The notes beneath the pieces were generated by a model. The model had not been told where the DNA came from, did not search any database, and saw only the letters and a program-made list of their open reading frames with translations. Positions 23,478 through 30,791 of a stretch of 35,033 bases of DNA are shown here, piece after piece. Position 1 is the stretch's first letter, and each line of letters opens with the position of its first letter. The translations under genes and the position numbers were made by a program. Source of the stretch: Bacilli bacterium (lineage in GTDB: Bacteria; Bacillota_I; Bacilli_A; RF39; UBA660); assembly GCA_007117695.1 (NCBI GenBank), contig SKFZ01000009.1, positions 1-35,033 on the forward strand, given 5' to 3'.

Positions 23478-24084
23478 AAGACGCTTCTCCTATTCCAGAA
23501 ACTTCCATAATCTCTTCTTTTTTTAAAAATTTATTTTCCTCCCTATAAGCGATAATGTCTTTGGCTCTTGCTTCTCCTATTCCAGGCAAAGTAGTTAACT
23601 CCTCTATGCTTGCTTCGTTAATGTTTATTAACTTTGTATCTTCATCTAAGTCTTCATAAATATCACAATTTTCATAATTTACATCTGGACAAATACACTT
23701 TTCTTTAATAATTACTTCTTCTATTAACACTTCTTTTTCAAAAAAATCATCATCAAAAACATAAATAACATCTTGATCCTCAACTACTCTGCTTAAATTG
23801 ATATTTATAGTGTTTGCATCCTTTTTAAAACCGCCGGCTTTATTAATAAAATCTATTACTCTAGAGCCTTTAGGAAGTTTTAATACCCCTTCTTCTTTTA
23901 CTTCTCCTTTTATATCTGCGAAAACATACTTTTCTTCCTTCACTATTATTTCTTCACATGGCTTGCACTCTTTTTCTTTGATAGTAATAGTTTGTTCCTC
24001 ATTTTGACTAATTACAACTAACGTTATTATTACTACTATTAAAACAGCATTTAAAATTAAATTTTTATATTTATATATTCTCAT
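23446..24084 (-). CDS. comEA: Competence DNA receptor ComEA
   Basis: 212 aa from the ATG at 24084 (AGGTG 8 nt upstream). An N-terminal membrane anchor (about 8-25) precedes an extracellular part: a SLBB domain (about 52-110; ADIKGEV...GVLKLPKGSRVIDFINKAGG) and a C-terminal double helix-hairpin-helix DNA-binding domain (about 152-212; ININEASIEELTTLPGIG, VSGIG). It binds duplex DNA outside the cell and hands it to ComEC, encoded next. Unusual are two cysteine clusters flanking the SLBB domain (C40, C43 and C130, C132, C140). It follows ftsW by 46 bp with no terminator seen. Confidence 0.95.
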   Translation of the reverse strand: MRIYKYKNLILNAVLIVVIITLVVISQNEEQTITIKEKECKPCEEIIVKEEKYVFADIKGEVKEEGVLKLPKGSRVIDFINKAGGFKKDANTININLSRVVEDQDVIYVFDDDFFEKEVLIEEVIIKEKCICPDVNYENCDIYEDLDEDTKLININEASIEELTTLPGIGEARAKDIIAYREENKFLKKEEIMEVSGIGEASYNNFKELITI

Positions 24085-24130
24085 AAAAAAACACCTCACT
24101 AATATATACAATTAGTAAAGCGTATTTCTT

Positions 24131-25306
24131 TTATTTTATTTTAATTTTTTTTCTAACCGATTCAATGTGCACTCGTTGTACTAATGCTAATCCTAGTATA
24201 AAAGAAAGCGTAAATGAAGGTCCATAACTAAAAAATGGAAGCGTCACCCCGGTTAGAGGTATAAGCCCAAATAATCCTCCTAAATTAATAAATGTATGGA
24301 AAAACATATAAAAAGCAAATCCAAGTGCGATATATTGCCCTCTTATATTACAAGCTTTTTTTGATATATCTAAAATTCTTTTTAGCAAATAAAATTTAAA
24401 AAACAATATTAAAGAAGCACCTATAAATCCTAGTTCTTCTGCTATAATTGCAAAAACCATATCAGTATGAGCATCTGGAATATATGAATGCTTTTGAGCA
24501 CTATTACCAAGACCTACTCCAAATATTCCACCTTCATTTATTGCAATAAATGAGTTGCAAACTTGAAAGCCGGTCCCCTCATAATCACTACAAGGATCTC
24601 TAAAATTAGTTAACCTGCTAACTTGGGTTGGTCCAAAAAGTCCAGTTCCTGTCGCTGCCATTATTATTAATGATAGTCCAGCTAATGCTGTAAATAAACC
24701 AATCAAAATTGTTTTATCTTCTTTTTTTATAGGACTAGCCAAAAATATTGCAATGCTTATTAAACCCATCAGTCCACCACCACCGGCATCACCGTGAATT
24801 TGAAAAACAATTATTGGTAGTAAAAATAAAACTGCCGATATAAATATTAATAATTGTAAATTATCTTGAAAACTATACTTTTTATCTTGCAACCTTCTAA
24901 ATTTAGTTTCAAATATTATTGCACTAAAAAGGATAATCGCCGGTTTTGCAAGTTCACTTGGTTGTCCCCCAGTTGAGAACCAATTTAAATTACCTTTATG
25001 CTCTTGCCCTACAATAATTAATAATATATTTAAAAACAAAGCACCACCAAAAAGTAATAGTGATATTTTATCAAGTTTTTTAGTACTTATATTGATTATA
25101 AACAAAAACATAACAAAACCAATTACTAAAAAGAATGCATGTCTTTGCATATAAAAAAATAATGGTTGACTATATCTCACCACTGTTTCTGAGGAAGCTG
25201 ATAAAATATTTAAAAGTCCGAATGCGAAAAAAAGAGTTGTTATAATCGCGATAGGTTTATCTATGTCTCTTAAATTTTTTATAGTCATTTTTAAAAAATC
25301 ACTCAC
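24131..25306 (-). CDS. FtsW/RodA/SpoVE family peptidoglycan polymerase
   Basis: 391 aa from a GTG at 25306 (AAGGTGATAAC upstream; the longer frame start lies beyond the promoter). About ten membrane helices and the SEDS signature N-L-G-G-L-F-G-L-I-P-L-T-G-V-T-L-P-F-F-S-Y-G near residue 345-365, plus A-H-T-D-M-V-F-A-I-I-A-E-E-L-G-F near 280. SEDS proteins link lipid II into glycan strands with a partner class B PBP, which is not in the window. FtsW and RodA cannot be told apart from sequence reading alone; co-transcription with comEA-comEC is unusual. Confidence 0.93.
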   Translation of the reverse strand: MSDFLKMTIKNLRDIDKPIAIITTLFFAFGLLNILSASSETVVRYSQPLFFYMQRHAFFLVIGFVMFLFIINISTKKLDKISLLLFGGALFLNILLIIVGQEHKGNLNWFSTGGQPSELAKPAIILFSAIIFETKFRRLQDKKYSFQDNLQLLIFISAVLFLLPIIVFQIHGDAGGGGLMGLISIAIFLASPIKKEDKTILIGLFTALAGLSLIIMAATGTGLFGPTQVSRLTNFRDPCSDYEGTGFQVCNSFIAINEGGIFGVGLGNSAQKHSYIPDAHTDMVFAIIAEELGFIGASLILFFKFYLLKRILDISKKACNIRGQYIALGFAFYMFFHTFINLGGLFGLIPLTGVTLPFFSYGPSFTLSFILGLALVQRVHIESVRKKIKIK

Positions 25307-25322
25307 GTTATCACCTTTATAA

Positions 25323-25331
25323 ATTATAACA
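25323..25331 (-). promoter_or_regulatory. Extended -10 promoter of ftsW-comEA-comEC
   Basis: Minus strand TGTTATAAT, 16 bp before the GTG at 25306; divergent from the def promoter about 50 bp away. Confidence 0.6.
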
Positions 25332-25378
25332 TAATTTAACAATTTTATAATAGTAAATAGTTAAATAAAAGTAAAATA

Positions 25379-25387
25379 TGATATAAT
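25379..25387 (+). promoter_or_regulatory. Extended -10 promoter of def
   Basis: TGATATAAT lies 20 bp before the def ATG, followed by the Shine-Dalgarno sequence GAGGTGAT; -35 is weak. Confidence 0.65.
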
Positions 25388-25407
25388 ATCGTTGATGAGG
25401 TGATACT

Positions 25408-25956
25408 ATGTTTAAAAAATTAGAAATCGTTAAGGATTCTAACAAAATTTTAAGAGAAAAAAGTAAAGAAGTTAATTTTCCGTTATCTTCTTCTGATAAA
25501 GATACAATCAATAAAATTATTAAGCATTTAACATATAGCCAAATACCTGATTTATCTGAAAAATATGATATTAGACCAGGAATGGGATTAGCTTTTGTGC
25601 AGCTAGGTATGTTAAAAAGAATTGTTGTAGTTGTTCATGAATACGAAGAGGGAAAATTCAAAGAATATGTTTTAATAAATCCTAAAGTTATTAGTCAATC
25701 AAAAGAAATGATTGCAGCTGGCTTAGGTGAAGGTTGTTTAAGTGTTGATAAAGAAATTGAAGGACATGTACTTAGACATGCTAGAATCACAATTGAAGGA
25801 TTTGATGTTAATGGTGAAAAGAAAAAGATCAGAGCCAGAGAGGAATTAGCAATCGCTTTTCAGCACGAGCTAGACCATTTAGATGGAATAATGTTTTATG
25901 ATCGAATAGACCCCAAAAAAAGATTTTATGAAGAAGGAGAAATTAGATTTTTATGA
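25408..25956 (+). CDS. def: Peptide deformylase (type 2)
   Basis: 182 aa. Motif 1 G-M-G-L-A-F-V-Q at 58-65, motif 2 E-G-C-L-S at 108-112 (C110 metal ligand), motif 3 Q-H-E-L-D-H at 152-157 (H153 and H157 ligands, E154 catalytic). The insertions and length agree with the type 2 enzymes of Gram-positive bacteria. It removes the formyl group from new proteins. Strong start context (GAGGTGAT, ATG). It ends in TGA overlapping the ATG of the next gene (ATGA), so the two are coupled. Confidence 0.97.
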   Translation: MFKKLEIVKDSNKILREKSKEVNFPLSSSDKDTINKIIKHLTYSQIPDLSEKYDIRPGMGLAFVQLGMLKRIVVVVHEYEEGKFKEYVLINPKVISQSKEMIAAGLGEGCLSVDKEIEGHVLRHARITIEGFDVNGEKKKIRAREELAIAFQHELDHLDGIMFYDRIDPKKRFYEEGEIRFL

Positions 25957-26990
25957 AAAACATAAAATACTTGTTTATACGAATTAAAAATTTAGATTAT
26001 AAAAACTTTTTTAATTACATAAATAAAGTAAACAAAAAAACAAATAAAAATAAAATATTTATTTTCTTTGATACTATATATTGTGGTATAAAATATCAAG
26101 CCGGATATATGGACTATTATCTTTTTGAAATGTATGATATGAATAAGCAGCAAAGAAGTACTGTTTTAACAAGAGGTAAAAACAATATGATAATAAAATA
26201 TTTTAATGATAAGAAATATTTTAACACTTTTTTATACAAACCAAAGTTCAATGAGAAGTTCAAAAAATTTATTAATAGAGATTGGATTTTAATAAATGAA
26301 AATTCTTATGAAAAATTTTTAAAGTTTACTAATGGAAAAGTTAACTTTATTGCTAAACCAATCGATGGCACTTGTGGAAAAGGTATTGAAAAAATTAATG
26401 TTGATGAGACTGATAAAAAAGAACTGTTTAATTATTTAATACAAAATAAAATAAACTTGTTAGAAGAAAACATTACTCAGCACGATGATGTTAATAAAAT
26501 GTATCCTCACTCTATAAACACAATTAGGGTAATTACTTTATATAACAATAAAAACAATAAATCGACTGTTTTTAGTGCTTATTTTAGAATAGGAAATAAT
26601 AATAAGTTTGTCGACAACTTTAATAGTGGTGGTATGGTTGTTCCAATCGATGTGAAAACAGGGGAAATAAAATATAATGCCCTAGATAAAGATGGTAATT
26701 TATACGACAAACACCCAATGACCCAAACAAATATTAAAGGTTATGTTATTCCAAAGTGGGATGAGATAATAAAATTTTCTAAAAAATTAGCACTAGTTGA
26801 AAAAAATATTGGTATTGTTGGTTGGGATATAGCAGTCACTAATAAAGGACTTGATGTTGTTGAAGGGAATGAATTTCCTGGGCATGATATATATCAACTA
26901 CCACCCCACAGAACCGATAATATAGGGGTTATCCCAGAATTTGAAAAAGCATTAAACAATATAGGATTAACAAAAAAAGACATTTTTTAA
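25953..26990 (+). CDS. Sugar-transfer-associated ATP-grasp family protein
   Basis: 345 aa. The N-terminal part has the pattern Y-Q-A-G-Y-M-D-Y-Y-L-F-E-M-Y, R-G-K-N-N, and F-N-D-K-K-Y-F-N-T-F seen in ATP-grasp proteins of the sugar-transfer type (ATPgrasp_ST). The ATP-grasp core follows: I-A-K-P-I-D-G-T-C-G-K-G-I (about 133-145), a hinge with L-L-E-E-N, N-T-I-R-V-I-T, G-G-M-V-V-P-I-D, and near the end V-G-W-D-I-A-V-T and V-V-E-G-N-E-F-P-G-H-D. Such enzymes are often found with capsule or exopolysaccharide genes and probably form an amide or ester; the substrate is not known. Here it sits alone behind def with a 4-bp overlap. It ends exactly at the base before the convergent smc stop. Confidence 0.88.
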   Translation: MKNIKYLFIRIKNLDYKNFFNYINKVNKKTNKNKIFIFFDTIYCGIKYQAGYMDYYLFEMYDMNKQQRSTVLTRGKNNMIIKYFNDKKYFNTFLYKPKFNEKFKKFINRDWILINENSYEKFLKFTNGKVNFIAKPIDGTCGKGIEKINVDETDKKELFNYLIQNKINLLEENITQHDDVNKMYPHSINTIRVITLYNNKNNKSTVFSAYFRIGNNNKFVDNFNSGGMVVPIDVKTGEIKYNALDKDGNLYDKHPMTQTNIKGYVIPKWDEIIKFSKKLALVEKNIGIVGWDIAVTNKGLDVVEGNEFPGHDIYQLPPHRTDNIGVIPEFEKALNNIGLTKKDIF

Positions 26991-27005
26991 TTAAATGTCT
27001 TTTTT
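26972..27005. terminator. Bidirectional terminator inside two converging gene ends
   Basis: GACATTT (26979-26985) pairs with AAATGTC (26993-26999), with A- and T-runs outside. Both stop codons (26988-26990 and 26991-26993) lie in the loop or stem, so the hairpin serves both the def operon and smc. Confidence 0.85.
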
Positions 27006-29945
27006 CATTTCTTCTAATTTAACACTAACTAGTTTACTAACACCAGATTCTTGCATAGTAATACCATACAGTGTGTCAACAAATTCCATTGTTTTCTTTT
27101 TATGTGTTATAAGTATAAATTGAGTGTCTTTTTTAAATTTAGTTAAGAATTCACCGAAAGATGCCACATTAACTTCATCAAGCGCAGCTTCCACTTCATC
27201 TAAAATACAAAAAGCAACCGGCCTTGATTTTAAAATAGCAAACAACAAACTTATCGCTGTTAATGTTTTTTCACCACCAGATAATAAAGATATACTTGAT
27301 AACTTTTTACCAGGCGGAGAGGCTACAATATTAATCCCGGTAGTAAGCATATTGCTTTTATCTGTTAACTCTAAATAAGCATTACCACCCTTGAAAAGCT
27401 CATTAAATACTTGTTTGAAATTTTCGTTAACAACTTCAAAAGTTTTTTGAAACTCTTTTTTCATAACATTATCCATCTTGTTAATTATTTCTAATAAGGT
27501 GTCTTTAGCGTTTTCTAAATCTTCTATTTGCTTTTCTAAAAAGTCTTTTCTTTCGCTAGTTTTTTCATATTCATCTTTCGCACCTATATTAACTTCACCT
27601 AATGATTTTATTTGTGACTTCAAAGTTGACACTCGCTTTCTAGCTTCATCAACATTAATTTCAAGAAGGTAATTTTTACACGCGTAATCATAAGTCATAG
27701 AATACTGTTCAGATAAATTATTCAAAAGTGTATCTAACTTAACATCTACCCTATTCAACTCAATTTCATTAGCTTTTAAATTTTTAGATATTTCTAAGTA
27801 TGTTGAATTTTCTTTCTTTAAACTCAAATTATATAAATCTAAATCATCTTTCGCTTTTGAACGCTTAGATTCTAACTGCTCTAACATAGAAAAACAATCG
27901 TTGTATTCTTTCTCCTTTTCATAAAAAAGTTTTAAAACTTCCTCTTCCTCGTTAGATAGTTTTTTATTTAATACGTTGTTAATCCCTTTTATTTCTCTTT
28001 CTAAAGCCTCAAGTTTTTCATTATATTGATTAACCAAATTGTGCGATTCCAAATACTTTTGTTCTGCACTAACCTTTTCTTTGGTAACTAAATAAAGTTC
28101 ATCTTCCATACTTTTAATATTATAGTCTACTTCGTTTATTTTTTCTTCTAAATCTTTAACTGTTGAATCTAATTCTTTTAACTTATACATAGTTAGTTCT
28201 AGTTCGTATTTATCAGAAATTATATTTCTTTCTTTTTTTCTAGATCCACCTGTTATAGATCCACCAACATGAACTACATCGCCATCTAATGTAACAATTT
28301 TAAACTTATTATTAGACTTTCTACTAATTTTATTAGCCGCATCTAAGTTATTCGCGACTATAACAGTACCGAGTTGGTTTTCAATAATGTTTTCATACTG
28401 TTTGTTATACTTAACTAAATTACTTGCAACATTAATAAAACCCGACTCTTTTCTTAATTCCTCTAATATATTTGAATCAATGTACCTCTTTTTTATAACA
28501 TTAATTGGAAAAAATGATGCTTGACCTAAATTGTTTGATTTTAAATAATTTATTGCTTCTTTAGCGCTCTCTTCATTATCTACCACTAAAAAATTACTTG
28601 CATATGAAAGTGCGGTTGATATTGCTTTTGCATGGTCTTTAGAAACTTCAATTAATTCACCAATCGGTCCATGTACCCCATTTAATTTTGGGTTATTTAA
28701 AATGCTTTTTACTGAACTAGGAAGTGATTGATTTTCTTCTATAGTAACCTGGAGTGACTTAGCTTGATTTTTAAGTCTCATTTCATTAAACGATTCAGTT
28801 TTTAAACTTTTTTCTAAATTGCTTCTTTTAATATTCAAATTTGATATATTTTCTTCAATTTTTCTCAACTTTGAAACAAATTCATTCACATTTTCTTCTA
28901 AGTTCTTTTCTTTTTTTTCTAATTTATCAATTTCATTTATATAATTGTACTTAGTTTCCTTTAAAGATACCAAGTTATCATGATACTTAGAATCATCAAC
29001 TTTATATTTTTGCCTCTCTAAAATAATCTTTTTTCTACTATTTGCTTCTTCTTTTTCTTTAGTTAATTTAAAGAGCTGATTGTTTAAATTACTAATTTCT
29101 TTTTCTATTTCTAATATGATAGTTTGATATTCTAAAACTTTCGCTTCATCACTTCTGCTTTTAGTACTGATTTTAGTTATTTCTTTATTTCCATCTTCAA
29201 CAGCTTTTTTCAACTCTTGATACTTTTCATTCAAAATAGTTATTTCCTTAGTAATCAAAGCAACTTCAATTTCACTTAATTCTTCTTTATAGTCTAAATA
29301 TTTAATCGCTTTATCCCTTTGCCCTTTTAATGGCTCAACCTGTCTTTTTACTTCTTCTAAAATGTCATTTATTCTAATAGAGTTTTCATGAGTCTTATCT
29401 AATTTTCTTAGTGCTTCTTCTTTTCTTTTCTTATATTTTAATACTCCTGCGGCCTCTTCAATAACAACTCTTCTATCATCTGCTTTACTACTAATTATAT
29501 CTTCTATTTTACCTTGTGAAATTATATTTAAACTTTCTTTTGAAATACCTGTATCTAAAAATAAATTAGTTATATCTTTCAACCTAGATTTTTGATTATT
29601 TATATAATATTCATTTGTTCCATCTTTATACAATACTCTTTTAATAGAAACTTCGTTAAAATCTAAGTTTAAGTACTTATCTTTATTATCAAAAACAAGT
29701 GTAATGGTCGCAATATTAGCGGCATTTCTTGATGAAGAACCAGAAAAAATAACATTTGTCATGTTATCTGAACCTCTTAAAGATTTTACAGATTGTTCTC
29801 CTAAGACCCAACGAACAGCATCAACAATATTTGATTTACCACTTCCATTTGGTCCAACAACTCCAGTAATACCATCATTTAATTCAATTTTAGTATTATC
29901 GGCGAAAGATTTAAAACCACTAGCTTTAATTTCCTTTAAATACAT
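26991..29945 (-). CDS. smc: Chromosome condensation ATPase SMC
   Basis: 984 aa. Walker A G-P-N-G-S-G-K-S-N at 31-39, an N-terminal head to about 165, coiled coil, hinge domain (about 415-535, with G-V-H-G-P-I-G-E-L and V-G-G-S-I-T-G-G-S), second coiled coil, and the C-terminal head with L-S-G-G-E-K (888-893) and Walker B C-I-L-D-E (913-917). It forms a ring with ScpA and ScpB that organises the chromosome. The length is about 200 residues below Bacillus SMC (1186), so the arms are shorter, as in Mollicutes. It has its own promoter. Confidence 0.97.
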   Translation of the reverse strand: MYLKEIKASGFKSFADNTKIELNDGITGVVGPNGSGKSNIVDAVRWVLGEQSVKSLRGSDNMTNVIFSGSSSRNAANIATITLVFDNKDKYLNLDFNEVSIKRVLYKDGTNEYYINNQKSRLKDITNLFLDTGISKESLNIISQGKIEDIISSKADDRRVVIEEAAGVLKYKKRKEEALRKLDKTHENSIRINDILEEVKRQVEPLKGQRDKAIKYLDYKEELSEIEVALITKEITILNEKYQELKKAVEDGNKEITKISTKSRSDEAKVLEYQTIILEIEKEISNLNNQLFKLTKEKEEANSRKKIILERQKYKVDDSKYHDNLVSLKETKYNYINEIDKLEKKEKNLEENVNEFVSKLRKIEENISNLNIKRSNLEKSLKTESFNEMRLKNQAKSLQVTIEENQSLPSSVKSILNNPKLNGVHGPIGELIEVSKDHAKAISTALSYASNFLVVDNEESAKEAINYLKSNNLGQASFFPINVIKKRYIDSNILEELRKESGFINVASNLVKYNKQYENIIENQLGTVIVANNLDAANKISRKSNNKFKIVTLDGDVVHVGGSITGGSRKKERNIISDKYELELTMYKLKELDSTVKDLEEKINEVDYNIKSMEDELYLVTKEKVSAEQKYLESHNLVNQYNEKLEALEREIKGINNVLNKKLSNEEEEVLKLFYEKEKEYNDCFSMLEQLESKRSKAKDDLDLYNLSLKKENSTYLEISKNLKANEIELNRVDVKLDTLLNNLSEQYSMTYDYACKNYLLEINVDEARKRVSTLKSQIKSLGEVNIGAKDEYEKTSERKDFLEKQIEDLENAKDTLLEIINKMDNVMKKEFQKTFEVVNENFKQVFNELFKGGNAYLELTDKSNMLTTGINIVASPPGKKLSSISLLSGGEKTLTAISLLFAILKSRPVAFCILDEVEAALDEVNVASFGEFLTKFKKDTQFILITHKKKTMEFVDTLYGITMQESGVSKLVSVKLEEMKKDI

Positions 29946-29971
29946 ATTAAAATCACCCGCAAACTATAATA

Positions 29972-30000
29972 ATTATACTATATAAATACTTGATACACAA
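29972..30000 (-). promoter_or_regulatory. smc promoter
   Basis: Minus strand TTGTGT, 17 bp, TATAAT, ending 26 bp before the ATG; GGGTGATT is the Shine-Dalgarno sequence. Confidence 0.7.
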
Positions 30001-30001
30001 T

Positions 30002-30022
30002 AAAAAAAGCCCCTTTAGGCTT
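30002..30022 (-). terminator. Intrinsic terminator after the 179-aa unknown gene
   Basis: Minus strand AAGCC, loop, GGCTT and seven T, immediately after the TAG stop at 30023-30025. Confidence 0.75.
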
Positions 30023-30559
30023 CTATTTTAAGGTGTGTTTTTCTAAAAGATCTAAAAGATAGTTTAAAACTTCTTTTAATTCAACAATTTTATCTTTTAT
30101 TTTATTGCTTTTCACATTAGTGTTGTCAATTCTTAATAAATAACTTTTACCTTCCTTAGAATAAGTAACTTCACTATTAAACATTTTATATTTATTTGAA
30201 ACTTTAATTAAATCATCCTCATTATCAAAAACAATATATATTTTTTTATTATTAATATAAATACTATCTTTAATAAATGATTTTAAATAATTTTTAATAT
30301 GATTATAGTCTATAAAAATGTAATCGATTTTATTTTTTTTATATTTTTTTTTTATTTTATTTAGTGGTAAATCAATTTTTTCAAAAAAACTTTTATTTTC
30401 TTCATCTCCAAATTCAATAGACTTTAATAAATGTAATTTTGAAATTTCTTTGTTTTCTTTAGCAGCTTTTAAAAAACTATTAAAAGAAATACCAATTAGT
30501 ATTACATCACCAGTTACATCTTTTATTAAATTGATTAATTTAGTTTCAATAACTTTCAT
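30023..30559 (-). CDS. Protein of unknown function
   Basis: About 178 aa from the ATG at 30559, which has GGAG 6 nt upstream; the ATG at 30571 overlaps the Shine-Dalgarno sequence. Lysine-rich, soluble, with alternating strand-like segments (G-D-V-I-L-I-G-I-S, I-D-Y-I-F-I-D-Y, K-I-Y-I-V-F) and helices, so an alpha/beta Rossmann-like fold is possible. The C-terminus is a coiled-coil helix. No family or active-site motif recognised. It starts 14 bp after the 3' end of the candidate 6S RNA, with no separate promoter visible, so it may be expressed by read-through. Confidence 0.7.
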   Translation of the reverse strand: MKVIETKLINLIKDVTGDVILIGISFNSFLKAAKENKEISKLHLLKSIEFGDEENKSFFEKIDLPLNKIKKKYKKNKIDYIFIDYNHIKNYLKSFIKDSIYINNKKIYIVFDNEDDLIKVSNKYKMFNSEVTYSKEGKSYLLRIDNTNVKSNKIKDKIVELKEVLNYLLDLLEKHTLK

Positions 30560-30573
30560 AAATTTCTCCATAT

Positions 30574-30745
30574 AAAAACCTAGATTGAAGTGCCGCTAAC
30601 GATAAACCTGATCAACCAGGTGGGCATCACATTGCGAAATTAGGATCCTTATTCTAAAAATAAGTATTCAACACATCCACAAATTAGATTCCCAATCGTT
30701 ATAAAAATAGAGATTTTCATTTGCAAACACCATCATATCTAGGGT
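30574..30745 (-). ncRNA. ssrS: Candidate 6S RNA
   Basis: This 172-nt non-coding stretch follows the best promoter of the window. The predicted transcript is closed by CCTAGAT near its 5' end pairing with ATCTAGG at its 3' end, the latter followed by TTTTT. The sides just inside, GGTGTTTGCAA on the 5' side and GTTAGCGGCAC on the 3' side, match in position and wording the conserved terminal-stem region of 6S RNA (E. coli has GATGTTCGCAA and CTGCGGCGGCAT). The inner part can form a long rod, for example CCACCTGG/ACCTGGTTGATCAGGT. 6S RNA binds the sigma-70 holoenzyme and slows transcription in stationary phase. No ORF fits here and base composition is richer in GC than around. A riboswitch or T-box is less likely. 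Confidence 0.75.
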
Positions 30746-30751
30746 AATTTA

Positions 30752-30780
30752 ATTATATCATTTAAGGTATCCATAGTCAA
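30752..30780 (-). promoter_or_regulatory. Promoter of the candidate 6S RNA
   Basis: Minus strand TTGACT, 17 bp, TATAAT with a TGA extension. This is the closest match to the consensus in the window, and it lies about 7 bp upstream of the predicted RNA start. Confidence 0.8.
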
Positions 30781-30791
30781 TTTTTCTTTAC

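Noticed and set aside
24090-24108. Small inverted repeat ACTAAT/ATTAGT between ftsW and comEA as a terminator
   Set aside because: Only six base pairs, no T-run; too weak to call.
30574-30745. T-box or other riboswitch upstream of the 178-aa gene
   Set aside because: No T-box bulge, specifier loop or antiterminator is seen; the closing stem and inner sequence fit 6S RNA better.
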